DNA of 37,094 nt from Clostridia bacterium (GCA_017429265.1 JAFRPG010000079.1:1-37094), one strand, 5' to 3'. Shown: positions 26,562 through 34,464, counted from the stretch's first letter. Notes: generated from the letters alone by a model not told the origin. Translations and numbers: made by a program.

Positions 26562-26592
26562 AAAAACCCGCCTCCCTGTGAAGAGAAGCGGG
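26562..26592 (-). terminator. Terminator of the ferredoxin gene
   Basis: Minus-strand stem of ten pairs including G-U pairs (26567-26576 with 26583-26592) followed by five T, about 20 bases after the ferredoxin stop codon. Confidence 0.85.
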
Positions 26593-26610
26593 TCTTTCGT
26601 TCGTTCCGGA

Positions 26611-26781
26611 TTACTCCTGGACAGGAGCGCCGACGGGGCAGGTATCCGCGCAGGCACCGCACTCGATGCAGGTGTCAGCGTTGATCTCATACTTGCCGTC
26701 GCCCTCGGAGATGGCCTCGACGGGGCAGCCGGCTGCGCAGGCACCGCAAGCGATGCAGGCGTCCGTGATCTGATATGCCAT
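26611..26781 (-). CDS. 2[4Fe-4S] ferredoxin
   Basis: A 56-residue clostridial-type ferredoxin, a low-potential electron carrier in the cytosol. It has two symmetrical cluster-binding motifs, CIACGACAAGCP and CIECGACADTCP. Start ATG 26781 follows AAAGGAGG by eight bases; a longer reading starting nine codons earlier has no support. It has its own promoter and double terminator, so it is monocistronic. The partner enzyme is not in the window. Identity is firm; the symbol is left blank because several paralogues usually exist. Confidence 0.96.
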   Translation of the reverse strand: MAYQITDACIACGACAAGCPVEAISEGDGKYEINADTCIECGACADTCPVGAPVQE

Positions 26782-26832
26782 GTGTATTTCCTCCTTTTTT
26801 TGATTCACATTGTGTCGTTTTTCGACGTCTGA

Positions 26833-26861
26833 ATTATAGCATGGAGCCCCTGACTTTGCAA
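26833..26861 (-). promoter_or_regulatory. Promoter of the ferredoxin gene
   Basis: Minus strand: TTGCAA (26856-26861), 17 bases, TATAAT (26833-26838), about 50 bp before the start codon. The -35 hexamer is the same as in the ribosomal operon promoter. Confidence 0.85.
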
Positions 26862-26935
26862 GCAGATCAGCAAAAGATTAGCGAACGCAAACCGCAACAG
26901 GACAATATTGGACAAGCCCCATCCTTCATCCGCCC

Positions 26936-27880
26936 TTACCCGCGCATCGACGGGACGTGCTTCATGCACAGCGGGAAGAGGAAGGAGATATAGAACATCT
27001 GGATGAAGCAGGACACAAAGGTTCCCTCGGTTCCCGGGATCCACGCCTTGATCCGCGGAACGAGGATGATGCTGACCGCATAATAAAGGAAGAGACCGAC
27101 CGCGGCGCGGGTCAGCTTCACCGTGACGGGCACATCCGTGGAAAAGCGCACCAGGCGACGCTCGAGCAGCCAGCCCACCAGGAAAGCCATGCTCCAGCTG
27201 ACGCCCTTGAAGGTATCGTTGGCCATCTTCGCCCCGTCCACGAGCAGCTTTCCGCTCGCGTCGAAATCCCTCGGATAGGTCTTGAGCGCCGCGTACAGGG
27301 CTACGCCCACCGCCAGCTCAATCCCCACGAAAGCGACGATCCAGTCCTTGTCCGGGTGCGCGTCGATCCACCGCATCAGCCTGCCGGTCAGTCCCATCAC
27401 CAGAAGGCCCAGGACGGCGCCGGTCAGCACATCCTGCGGCGTGTGCACGCCCAGGTACATGCGGCTGAACGCGACGAGGATCACCGTGACGAGCAGCACG
27501 ATGCGCAGGGCCAGGGGAGCGCCTTTCCGCAGCGCGCCGCCGCCGTACACGGAGGCCGCGTTCATGCTGTGTCCGCTGGGGAATGAATAGCCGGTCGCCG
27601 TCGTTTTGGCGTCCCCGTAGGGTTCGATCATCGGATCGCGAATCCAGGGGCGGTACGCGCATGCCGTCACCTTCAGCACGCCGTTGACCAGTCGGTTGCC
27701 GCTCCAGCCCATCAGCAGATAGGTGCCCAGCTCCTTGCTCACGCACCAGTAGAGCAGCGCCATGATCACGAGCACGGTGTTCAGTTCCCCGAGGAAGGTC
27801 ATTTTCGCAAAGAAATCCGCCAGGAATCCCCCGCCCCCGCTGCGGAACTCCTGCAGCCCGAGCAGCATGCCGATATCCAT
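26936..27880 (-). CDS. PAP2 superfamily membrane phosphatase
   Basis: A 314-residue membrane protein with about six to eight hydrophobic segments and the three phosphatase motifs of the PAP2 superfamily: K70 to R77-P78 (KVTACAYRP), PSGH at 101-104 and SRMYLGVHTPQD at 139-150, with the catalytic His residues present. Such proteins dephosphorylate lipid phosphates, for example undecaprenyl pyrophosphate or phosphatidic acid, at the outer membrane face. The substrate is not determined. Compared with short BcrC-type enzymes, it has a C-terminal extension with further membrane segments. It is transcribed alone from a promoter at 27940-27968; no clear terminator was found. Confidence 0.92.
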   Translation of the reverse strand: MDIGMLLGLQEFRSGGGGFLADFFAKMTFLGELNTVLVIMALLYWCVSKELGTYLLMGWSGNRLVNGVLKVTACAYRPWIRDPMIEPYGDAKTTATGYSFPSGHSMNAASVYGGGALRKGAPLALRIVLLVTVILVAFSRMYLGVHTPQDVLTGAVLGLLVMGLTGRLMRWIDAHPDKDWIVAFVGIELAVGVALYAALKTYPRDFDASGKLLVDGAKMANDTFKGVSWSMAFLVGWLLERRLVRFSTDVPVTVKLTRAAVGLFLYYAVSIILVPRIKAWIPGTEGTFVSCFIQMFYISFLFPLCMKHVPSMRG

Positions 27881-27939
27881 AACATCCCTCCGTTGCGCCG
27901 TCCCGTTTGTTCCGGGTGCGGCCGCTGTCTGTCTTTTCC

Positions 27940-27968
27940 ATTGTATACGGCACCGCGCGGCAAATCAA
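27940..27968 (-). promoter_or_regulatory. Promoter of the PAP2 phosphatase gene
   Basis: Minus strand: TTGATT (27963-27968), 17 bases, TACAAT (27940-27945), 60 bp before the PAP2 start. Confidence 0.75.
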
Positions 27969-28000
27969 GCGCAAATTGATTCTCCGTATTCTCCGCGGTG

Positions 28001-28090
28001 CAGATGCACGCAGTCACATGCGATTGCATGCATTTGCATGCTATTGTCTGTAAATGCATGGAAATTCATGACAATGCATGCAGACGCACC
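28001..28090. repeat. Array of degenerate 10-bp units ending in CATG
   Basis: Nine consecutive ten-base units lie between the divergent PAP2 and XRE promoters. CATG falls at the same place in six of them (28017, 28027, 28037, 28057, 28067 and 28077), with near matches in the units at 28001, 28041 and 28081. The consensus is roughly CNATTGCATG. The ten-base period places each CATG on nearly the same face of the helix. It may be an operator array or a microsatellite. Confidence 0.75.
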
Positions 28091-28128
28091 GTGCATGCCG
28101 ATTCCAAGGCTTTTTCGCCGTTGTCCTC

Positions 28129-28157
28129 TTGAAAACGCGCATGGATTCCTGTATAAT
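28129..28157 (+). promoter_or_regulatory. Promoter of the XRE regulator gene
   Basis: TTGAAA (28129-28134), 17 bases, TATAAT (28152-28157), 37 bp before the start codon and about 40 bp after the CATG array. Confidence 0.85.
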
Positions 28158-28194
28158 CATACCTGTTTCAACAGACAGGGAGGCAGACATTCGC

Positions 28195-28665
28195 ATGGCT
28201 ACATTCGCGGAACAGCTGACCGCCGCGCGCAAAGCGGCAGGCATGACACAGGAGGAACTGGCCGGCGCCGTTCACGTGACCCGCACAACGATCTCATCCT
28301 GGGAGCGCGGACGCACGCGCCCCGACGTGGACACGCTGCGCCTGATCTCCGGGACGCTGAACTGGGATTTCATGGCCGACAAAACCGTCGAGCGGGAGGA
28401 CACCGTCTCCCCCGCCGACCCCGCCGAGCCGCAGCCTGCGCGCAGGAAATGGCTGATTCTCGCCGTCATCGCAGCCGCACTGATCCTGGCCGTCTGTTTC
28501 GCGGTGTTCGTCCTGCCGCAGCTCCGGCCGCAGGCCGCGGACGAGCAGGCCGCAAACCTGCCGCCGGCCGCCGCCGTCAACCTGTCACCGGCTCGTGTCG
28601 CGGATACCCGTCTTCCGCGGAAAAACCTATGCGCAGATCCTGCGAGAGATGGAAAGCGATCCTGA
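28195..28665 (+). CDS. XRE family transcriptional regulator with membrane anchor (probably frameshifted)
   Basis: The reading frame encodes 156 residues. Residues 5-60 are a helix-turn-helix of the XRE/Cro type (LTAARKAAGMTQEELAGAVHV, then TTISSWERGRTRPDVDTL). A Pro/Glu linker leads to one membrane segment at about 86-108. After about residue 125 the frame turns into arginine-rich sequence unlike the rest, while the next frame reads well from about 28590 to 28789. A one-base indel near 28560-28605 therefore probably separates the true C-terminal domain. Membrane-anchored XRE proteins with an outer domain are common in Clostridia. The start is ATG 28195 after GGGAGG. The CATG array upstream is a candidate binding site. 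Confidence 0.8.
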   Translation: MATFAEQLTAARKAAGMTQEELAGAVHVTRTTISSWERGRTRPDVDTLRLISGTLNWDFMADKTVEREDTVSPADPAEPQPARRKWLILAVIAAALILAVCFAVFVLPQLRPQAADEQAANLPPAAAVNLSPARVADTRLPRKNLCADPARDGKRS

Positions 28666-28789
28666 CACATCCGTCCTTCAGGCGGACGGGCTGCCCCTGC
28701 GCACCTGGCGCGACCGGAGCGGATACAGCATCTCCCTGCTGTTTGACGCACGGGATCTCTGCCTGGGCGTGGAAGAAGAGCGCATCTGA
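28595..28789 (+). pseudogene. C-terminal part of the XRE regulator in a shifted frame
   Basis: Reading from 28595 gives about 64 residues (FRGKTYAQILREMESDPDTS, LPLRTWRDRSGY, LLFDARDLCLGVEEE) with normal composition, directly continuing the domain order of the preceding XRE gene but in the next frame. No ribosome binding site precedes the nominal GTG start. Joined across the shift, the product would be about 198 residues. It is either a real inactivating indel or an assembly error. Confidence 0.6.
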
Positions 28790-28813
28790 CCGGTCGAAAG
28801 AGGATATAACGCC

Positions 28814-29041
28814 ATGAAGATCATTCTGGACACCGACAAAAAGACCATCACCGTTCCGTACAACTACACCGAAAAGCTGGCCGTCATCAGCCGCATCGCG
28901 CGGGATTTCGGCGGCACAAACGTGGAGGCGCTGACCTTCACGGGCTACATCGACCGGATCTGGCGGGAATGCATCGCCGATCCGGACACGCACATCGTGA
29001 CGGCCCCGAAGCCCGTCCGCTCAAAGGCACCGCGCGGATAA
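28814..29041 (+). CDS. Hypothetical small protein
   Basis: A 75-residue protein beginning MKIILDTDKKTITVPYNYTE. Short proteins with a start of this type (a beta hairpin followed by a charged helix) are familiar from Clostridia, often in accessory regions, without known function. ATG 28814 is preceded by AGAGG at ten bases, and the gene lies 24 bp after the XRE gene and 45 bp before the membrane protein, so the three probably form one transcript. No signal peptide, cysteine motif or membrane segment is seen. Confidence 0.75.
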   Translation: MKIILDTDKKTITVPYNYTEKLAVISRIARDFGGTNVEALTFTGYIDRIWRECIADPDTHIVTAPKPVRSKAPRG

Positions 29042-29086
29042 CGCCGCCCGGACTGCCGCACACAGAGACTCCAAAGGAGGAAAACC

Positions 29087-30055
29087 ATGCTTCTCGCGAT
29101 CATCCTGCTTCTGTACACCGTTCTGATCGTCCGGAAAAACCCCACCAAATTCAAGCGGATCCTGTTCCGGCTGATTGCCGCTTTCACGCTGATCATGTGC
29201 GTCGCGGTGATCATCTCCAGCATCCCGGGACTGCTCTGGGATCCGGCCAAGCCGACACCGGTCACATTCAAGCTGGTCGAAACCGATGACTCGGGCGTTC
29301 TGACCGAGGGTGCCGCCGATACCATCACGGTCACCGCGGATGAACCCGGACCCGAGGCGCAGGCGGATGAGGAAGCCGCCAAAAAGGCAGCCGACATCGA
29401 GTCTGCGAACCGGACCAATCTGGTCGAAGCTTCCGTCGGCCTCATCATCACCGTCGTCAGCATCGTGCTGTTCCGGAAGTTCTACCACGCCTCGTCCTTG
29501 TACGTCCCGAAGCAGAAACCCACGGCCGAGGAGCGAAAAGCAATGAACGAGGAGCGGAAAGCAAAGAAAGGGAACGGCTGGCGGATCCCCCTCTTCCTCC
29601 TCGGCATCCTGGGCGGCATGGCACTGGGCATCTATGATATCACGGAAGGCATCGGCATCCACCGCGCCGTCTACTATGTCCTGGCCATCGTTCTTCTGGT
29701 CGTTTTCGTCAAAACGTCGGGCCGCTTCAATCTGGTCGACGCCAAACGGCAGCCCCTGCGTCTGCGCATCCTGGACGGGATCCTGATCGTCGTGTTCTGC
29801 TCCAGCGTGGCGCTGTCCGCCTGCAGTCTGGCGAACCAGTACGTCATCGCAAAAAGGGTCGGAGAAGAACAGGCCCACCGGCAGGCGCTGGAGCATCAGC
29901 GCAGGATGAACACGGAAAGCGTCATCAAGACGACGCTCACGCATCCCGACAACGCAACGTTCACCTGGGACAGCGACGGCAAGGGCGTCACCGTCAAGGC
30001 GCCCAACTCCTTTGGTGTGTACTCCACCCTCCATTACAATGTGAGCGGCAACTGA
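29087..30055 (+). CDS. Multi-pass membrane protein with C-terminal soluble domain
   Basis: A 322-residue protein of unknown function. Hydrophobic segments lie at about 1-17, 27-50, 113-130, 165-185, 192-208 and 230-250. An Ala/Glu-rich stretch separates the second and third. The last 45 residues (HPDNATFTW, VTVKAPNSFGVYSTLHYNV) look like the small beta domain found at the end of many Firmicutes membrane or lipoproteins (pattern LKSPSTAKF, then NSFGA). ATG 29087 follows AAAGGAGG by six bases. It is likely cotranscribed with the XRE regulator and the 75-residue protein. Confidence 0.85.
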   Translation: MLLAIILLLYTVLIVRKNPTKFKRILFRLIAAFTLIMCVAVIISSIPGLLWDPAKPTPVTFKLVETDDSGVLTEGAADTITVTADEPGPEAQADEEAAKKAADIESANRTNLVEASVGLIITVVSIVLFRKFYHASSLYVPKQKPTAEERKAMNEERKAKKGNGWRIPLFLLGILGGMALGIYDITEGIGIHRAVYYVLAIVLLVVFVKTSGRFNLVDAKRQPLRLRILDGILIVVFCSSVALSACSLANQYVIAKRVGEEQAHRQALEHQRRMNTESVIKTTLTHPDNATFTWDSDGKGVTVKAPNSFGVYSTLHYNVSGN

Positions 30056-30091
30056 CACCGCATACCGCCTGATACAGGTAGAAAGATATCC

Positions 30092-30142
30092 GTGCTTTGC
30101 ACTGAACGGAGGGCTTTCCGACCGTCCTCCGGAATCCTTCGG
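30092..30142 (+). repeat. Third copy of the three-hairpin intergenic repeat
   Basis: Same order as the copies at 1-291: a first hairpin GTGC/GCAC (30092-30102), a second with stem CGGAGG/CCTCCG (30107-30112/30126-30131) around the conserved loop GCTTTCCGAC, and a small CC-TTC-GG hairpin. Stem bases differ from the other copies but still pair. The rest of 30056-30499 holds a terminator and no gene. Confidence 0.6.
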
Positions 30143-30189
30143 CTCGGCATTGTTTCGCTGAAAACAGTATGAACACGGCCGTGCGTCAC

Positions 30190-30230
30190 GCATCCCCGCT
30201 TCCCTGTTCGGGCGGCGGGGATGCTTTTTT
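30190..30230 (+). terminator. Terminator after the membrane protein gene
   Basis: Perfect ten-base stem GCATCCCCGC (30190-30199) with GCGGGGATGC (30215-30224) and six T. It lies 134 bp after the stop codon, beyond the third repeat copy. Confidence 0.9.
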
Positions 30231-30499
30231 AGCGGCCAATCCGATACCGGGCACCGTCGGATTCATCGGTGCTTCCCTCCGGCCGGAAGGCTTTCCGGAT
30301 CCTCTCCGGGCTCTTTCGCACCGCCTGGCCGACGTGCATCGGAGGCAGCTGCTGTCCCGCAATCCGGATTCTACAGGCCCCGGCAGCCTGTCTGCTATGC
30401 TGATTCCGTCCTCCGGCGGATCAGACCGGCGGGACAGACGCGGAGCATCCCCGATGGCGGGTGATGATCCGCGCGCAAGATCAAAGGAGGCCGATCCCG

Positions 30500-31786
30500 A
30501 TGAAACGCATTCGCCGAATCCTTGCCCTGCTCCTCACCGCCGTACTGTGCCTGGCTGCCGCAGGCGCCCCGGCCGATCCTGCGCCGCGGTACCTCGCCGC
30601 CGGCACGAGCATGGCGCAGGAGCTGAACAACGCCCTGAACAACTATGTCAGCACCGAATTCAGCGATGCCATGACCCAGCTGGAGATCCTGCAGACCGCC
30701 GCGATGATCTGCGCCCGCGATTTCGACTACCGGGAGAACTGCAGCACTGCCGAGCGCATGGTGCACTACGGCGGCGGCGACTGCTGGGCAAGCACGGATT
30801 TCATCCTCCTGCTCTGCAGGCGCTTCGGGATCAGGGCTGTGGCCCGGCCCGGGTACAAGGACAGCGCCGGCTCCGGCACACTGCACAGGAATGTCCTCGC
30901 GGAGATCGACGGCAGGCTTTACATCGCGGAGGCGGGATACGGCGGGACAAAGCCGCGCAGGTGGAACGTCAACGCGGTCGACGACTATTCCGCGAAGTAT
31001 GATCGCTATGACGCGGCCGTCGGTGTCCGGCTGGTGCAGTACGAGCGCGGCGTGATGGACCCCTCCGCCATCCCGGAGACCGCCGTGCTGCCGGAGACAG
31101 TGGGCGGTCTGCCCGTCCTCATCGTCGGCTACGCTTTCCAGGAGGACAACACCGTCACGAAGCGTGTGGTCCTCCCCGGCACCGTCCGCTGCGTCAGCGC
31201 GCTGGCCTTCAAAAACAATACCCGCCTACGGGAAATCAACCTGCCGGAGGGGCTGGACGTGATCGGCGAGCAGGCCTTCTCGGGCTGCGGTGCCCTGGAC
31301 AGCATCACCGTTCCGTCCACGGTGACCACCGTCTACGACAGCGCCTTCGCCTTCTGCGGCCGGCTGACCGTCTGCTTCCTGTCCGGCAACACGGGCTTCG
31401 AGGGCAATCCTTTCCGGGGCACGACCGTCACGATCCTGGCGCCCCGCCATTCCGCCGCGGCCATCTACGCGAAGGCGAACGGCCTGACGTGGCAGGAGAC
31501 CGGCTCCGTGATGACTCTCCCCAAAGGGCTGACCGCCGTCGACGAGCGTGCCTTTGAAGGGAGCGCCGCCGAGGGCGTCGTGATCCCCGCGGGCACGACC
31601 GTCATCGGCTCGAGGGCCTTCGCCGACTGCAGCCGCTTGCGCTGGATCGAGATCCCGGCCACGGTGACGGAGATCGCCGCGGACGCCTTCTCCGGCAGTC
31701 CGGACATCCGCATCGCGGCGCCTTCCGGCTCCCGCGCGGCCGCCTTTGCCGCCGGGAAGAGCATCCCCCTGGTGGAGATCAGATAA
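30500..31786 (+). CDS. Secreted transglutaminase-like and leucine-rich repeat protein
   Basis: A 428-residue protein. Residues 1-23 are a signal peptide (MKRIRRILALLLTAVLCLAA). Residues about 60-150 resemble a transglutaminase/protease-like domain: Cys95 in GGGDCWASTD, His129 in TLHRNVLAE and the following DGRLYIAEAGY fit the Cys-His-Asp/Glu order, though Glu replaces the usual Asp. Residues about 195-428 are BspA-type leucine-rich repeats (GYAFQEDNTVTKRVVLP, GEQAFSGCGALDSITVP), interrupted by a short insertion. ATG 30500 follows AAAGGAGG by nine bases; an upstream in-frame ATG at 30461 is rejected because it would bury the signal peptide. Probably a surface or secreted protein. Enzyme activity is inferred. 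Confidence 0.87.
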   Translation: MKRIRRILALLLTAVLCLAAAGAPADPAPRYLAAGTSMAQELNNALNNYVSTEFSDAMTQLEILQTAAMICARDFDYRENCSTAERMVHYGGGDCWASTDFILLLCRRFGIRAVARPGYKDSAGSGTLHRNVLAEIDGRLYIAEAGYGGTKPRRWNVNAVDDYSAKYDRYDAAVGVRLVQYERGVMDPSAIPETAVLPETVGGLPVLIVGYAFQEDNTVTKRVVLPGTVRCVSALAFKNNTRLREINLPEGLDVIGEQAFSGCGALDSITVPSTVTTVYDSAFAFCGRLTVCFLSGNTGFEGNPFRGTTVTILAPRHSAAAIYAKANGLTWQETGSVMTLPKGLTAVDERAFEGSAAEGVVIPAGTTVIGSRAFADCSRLRWIEIPATVTEIAADAFSGSPDIRIAAPSGSRAAAFAAGKSIPLVEIR

Positions 31787-31810
31787 AGGAAGGAACCGCC
31801 GTTTCCCGGC

Positions 31811-31839
31811 TTGACAGTTATTTCCTCCGCCGCTACAAT
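31811..31839 (+). promoter_or_regulatory. Promoter of the Gfo/Idh/MocA pair
   Basis: TTGACA (31811-31816), 17 bases, TACAAT (31834-31839), 50 bp before the start at 31890. Nearly perfect consensus; no terminator is seen between it and the leucine-rich repeat gene. Confidence 0.85.
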
Positions 31840-31889
31840 GGGCACAGCAGAACAAACCGTCTCCGTGATCCGGAAGAGGAGGACAGGGT

Positions 31890-33059
31890 ATGATCCGAGT
31901 GGCCATTGTGGGAACCGGCAATATCGCTCACGCGCACATGAAAGCCTATCAGACGCTTCGCGAGCATTGCGAAGTCGTCGCGCTGGTGGACATCATTCCC
32001 GGGAAAGCCCAGCGCTTTATGGAGGAGTTCGGCCTCCGCTGCGACACATACGAGCACCACGAAGAGATCCTCGGCCGGCAGGACATCGACTTGGTCGACG
32101 TCTGCACGCCGCCCTATGTGCACGCGTCCATCAGCATCGACAGCCTGCGCTCCGGCAAGAACGTGGTCTGCGAAAAGCCGATGGCGGCCTCCCTGGAGGA
32201 GTGCGACGCCATGATACGCGCCCGGGACGAGAGCGGCAAGCTGCTCTCCGTGATTGCGCAGAACCGCTTCCGCAAGCCCATCCGTGACCTGAAGGCCCTG
32301 CTCGACAGCGGCATGGCCGGCCCCGTGCGCCATGTCGAGATCGACAGCTACTGGTGGCGGGACCACTGCTACTATGATCTGTGGTGGCGCGGCACCTGGG
32401 AGAAAGAGGGCGGCGGGTGCACTCTCAATCACGCGGTGCACCACATCGACATGCTCGGCTGGATGATGGGACTCCCCCGCCGTGTCACCGGCATCCTGGC
32501 CAACACCGCGCACGACAACGCCGAGGTGGAGGACCTCTCCGTCTCCGTGATGGAGTATCCCGGCGCGCTGGCCACCGTCACCGCCTCGGTGGTGCATCAC
32601 GGGGAGGACCAGAGGCTCGTCTTCCAGTGCGCCAAAGCCCGCCTCTCCGCCCCGTACGACGTGTTCGCCTCCCAGCCCATGCCCAACGGCTTCCCGCTGA
32701 AGGAAGCCGATCCCGCCTTTAAGAAGGCGGCGGAGGATTACCTCGCCTCCCTGCCGCCCCTCCCCTATGAGCATCACACCGGGCAGCTGCACGACGTGCT
32801 CACCGCGCTGGAGACCGGCACAGGCCCCGCCATCACCGGCGAGGACGGGCGGAGGACCATCGAGCTCATCACGGCGATCTACAAGTCCGGCGCCACGCAT
32901 CTGCCCATCGACCTGCCCATGCGGAAGGATGATTCCTTCTACACCGTGGACGGCATCCGCGCCGGCGTTCCCCACTTCCATGAGAAGACCGCCTCGGTCA
33001 TGGAGCAGGCCGGCACCATCACGTTCGGAAGCGATTTCATGGCGAAGGAGAGGAAATGA
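31890..33059 (+). CDS. Gfo/Idh/MocA family oxidoreductase
   Basis: A 389-residue NAD(P)-dependent sugar or inositol dehydrogenase-type enzyme. The Rossmann motif GTGNIAHAH is at residues 8-16, the family EKP motif (VVCEKPMAAS) at 95-97, and the catalytic region GGGCTLNHAVHHIDMLGW near 174-190 with the conserved His. The C-terminal half is the beta-sheet substrate domain. It starts at ATG 31890 behind its own promoter and ends one base before the next gene, another member of the family. The substrate cannot be read. It could serve catabolism of plant sugars or glycan precursor synthesis. Confidence 0.92.
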   Translation: MIRVAIVGTGNIAHAHMKAYQTLREHCEVVALVDIIPGKAQRFMEEFGLRCDTYEHHEEILGRQDIDLVDVCTPPYVHASISIDSLRSGKNVVCEKPMAASLEECDAMIRARDESGKLLSVIAQNRFRKPIRDLKALLDSGMAGPVRHVEIDSYWWRDHCYYDLWWRGTWEKEGGGCTLNHAVHHIDMLGWMMGLPRRVTGILANTAHDNAEVEDLSVSVMEYPGALATVTASVVHHGEDQRLVFQCAKARLSAPYDVFASQPMPNGFPLKEADPAFKKAAEDYLASLPPLPYEHHTGQLHDVLTALETGTGPAITGEDGRRTIELITAIYKSGATHLPIDLPMRKDDSFYTVDGIRAGVPHFHEKTASVMEQAGTITFGSDFMAKERK

Positions 33060-33060
33060 C

Positions 33061-34152
33061 ATGGACAAGAGGGATGGGATGAATTACGCGCCGCAGGGCA
33101 AGCCGAGCCCGGTGGTGAAGCCCGGCGAGTTTGTGTTCTCCGCCGCGCACATCGACCATGGCCACATCTACGGCATGTGCAACGGCCTCACGGAAGCCGG
33201 TGCCACGCTGAAATACGTCTACGACCCCGACCCGAAAAAAGTGGAAGCCTTCCTCAAAGCCTTCCCGCAGGCCAGACCCGCCGCGAGCCTGGATCAGGTG
33301 CTGGAGGACCGGTACACCCTGCTGGTGGCGTCCTCCAACGTGACCAGCGAGCGGGGCCCGCTGGGCGTGAAGGTGATGCGGGCGGGCAAGGATTACTTCG
33401 TGGACAAGGCGCCCTTCACCACCATGGGGCAGCTGCAGGACGCGAAGGCCGCCATCGCCGAAACCGGGAAAAAGTACATGGTGTACTACTCCGAGCGCCT
33501 CCATGTGGAAGGCGCGATCCTGGCGGGCTACATGATCGATCAGGGTGAGATCGGCCGGGTCATCAGCGTCACGGGCTTCGGCCCTCACCGGCTGATGGCG
33601 CCTCACCGGCCCGCCTGGTTTTTCGAGCGGGAGAAGTACGGCGGGATCCTCTGCGACATCGGCAGCCACCAGATCGAGCAGTATCTCCATTTCGCCGGCG
33701 AGGAGGATGCCGGGGTGCAGCTCAGCCGGATCGGCAACTATGCGCACCCGCAGTATCCGGAGCTGGAGGATTTCGGTGACTGTGTCATCACGGGTGCGAA
33801 GGGCACCACGAACTATTTCCGGGTGGACTGGTTCACACCGGACGGCCTGCGGACCTGGGGCGACGGCCGCACCTTCATCGTGGGCACCGAAGGATTCATC
33901 GAGATCCGCAAGTACATCAACCTGGCGGCGGACGGGACCGAGGGCAACCACGTGTTCCTCGTGAACGGAAAAGGCGAGCGGTACATCAACGCCACCGGCC
34001 TGACAGGCTATCCCTTCTTCGGTCAGCTGATCCTGGACTGCCTGAACCGCACGGAGAACGCCATGACCCAGCGCCACGCCCTGAAGGCCGCCGAGCTGTG
34101 CCTCCTGGCTGAGGAAAAGGCGGTCTGGACGGAGAAAGCGCCCTCGCTCTGA
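33061..34152 (+). CDS. Gfo/Idh/MocA-like oxidoreductase, divergent cofactor motifs
   Basis: A 363-residue protein cotranscribed with the preceding oxidoreductase, starting one base after its stop. The overall order is that of the family: a Rossmann-like N-terminal half, then VEGAILAGYMIDQGEIGRVI and GGILCDIGSHQIEQYLHF, the usual region with the catalytic His. But the glycine motif is replaced by AAHIDHGHIYGM, and the EKP motif by DKAP (115-118). Family members with such changes exist, often with altered or no redox function. It may act with its neighbour on the same substrate. Confident as to family, not function. Confidence 0.88.
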   Translation: MDKRDGMNYAPQGKPSPVVKPGEFVFSAAHIDHGHIYGMCNGLTEAGATLKYVYDPDPKKVEAFLKAFPQARPAASLDQVLEDRYTLLVASSNVTSERGPLGVKVMRAGKDYFVDKAPFTTMGQLQDAKAAIAETGKKYMVYYSERLHVEGAILAGYMIDQGEIGRVISVTGFGPHRLMAPHRPAWFFEREKYGGILCDIGSHQIEQYLHFAGEEDAGVQLSRIGNYAHPQYPELEDFGDCVITGAKGTTNYFRVDWFTPDGLRTWGDGRTFIVGTEGFIEIRKYINLAADGTEGNHVFLVNGKGERYINATGLTGYPFFGQLILDCLNRTENAMTQRHALKAAELCLLAEEKAVWTEKAPSL

Positions 34153-34162
34153 GAGCACAGGG

Positions 34163-34186
34163 AAAAACGCCTTCACCCGGAAGGCG
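34163..34186 (-). terminator. Minus-strand terminator downstream of the oxidoreductase pair
   Basis: Stem CGCCTTC/GAAGGCG (34168-34174/34180-34186) with a run of five T only on the minus-strand side (34163-34167). No established minus-strand gene lies directly upstream, so its user is unclear; it may stop antisense transcripts entering the oxidoreductase genes. Confidence 0.5.
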
Positions 34187-34252
34187 CCGGATCATCAGCA
34201 TCACGCCGTCAGACCGGCAGCGGGGATTTGCATTCGGAAACAGCAATGTACC

Positions 34253-34351
34253 TTTTCCTTTTGATGATAAAGGAAAACCGCAGCCGATCGGGATTATGCC
34301 AAAGCAAATGCGGCTCCGGCGCTGCGTTTTTGAGAAGCGCCGGAACCGCAT
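34253..34351. other. Two strong hairpins in an intergenic stretch
   Basis: TTTTCCTTT/AAAGGAAAA (34253-34261/34269-34277) and a 16-pair stem with one mismatch (34308-34323/34336-34351) stand next to each other in the 480-bp gap 34153-34633. Neither is followed by a T-run. The rest of the gap holds only a doubtful short minus-strand ORF at 34465-34575. Confidence 0.6.
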
Positions 34352-34464
34352 GGATGAACCCGGATTCCGATAGATGAATGAATGCTCCCGAGGATCAGGC
34401 CATGCAGATCCATGGATCCGCTGCGTGCCCGGGTGCCGGAACCATGATGCCGGGGTGCGGGATC

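Noticed and set aside
26461..26610. Small gene between ferredoxin and the ribosomal leader
   Set aside because: The open frames there only translate the two terminator hairpins and their flanks.
28001..28090. CRISPR array
   Set aside because: Units are 10 bp with no spacers and no cas genes are present; it is a phased tandem motif.
30373..30401. Promoter for the transglutaminase-like gene
   Set aside because: An extended -10-like TGCTATGCT is present at 30393-30401, but no acceptable -35 box is found at the right distance.
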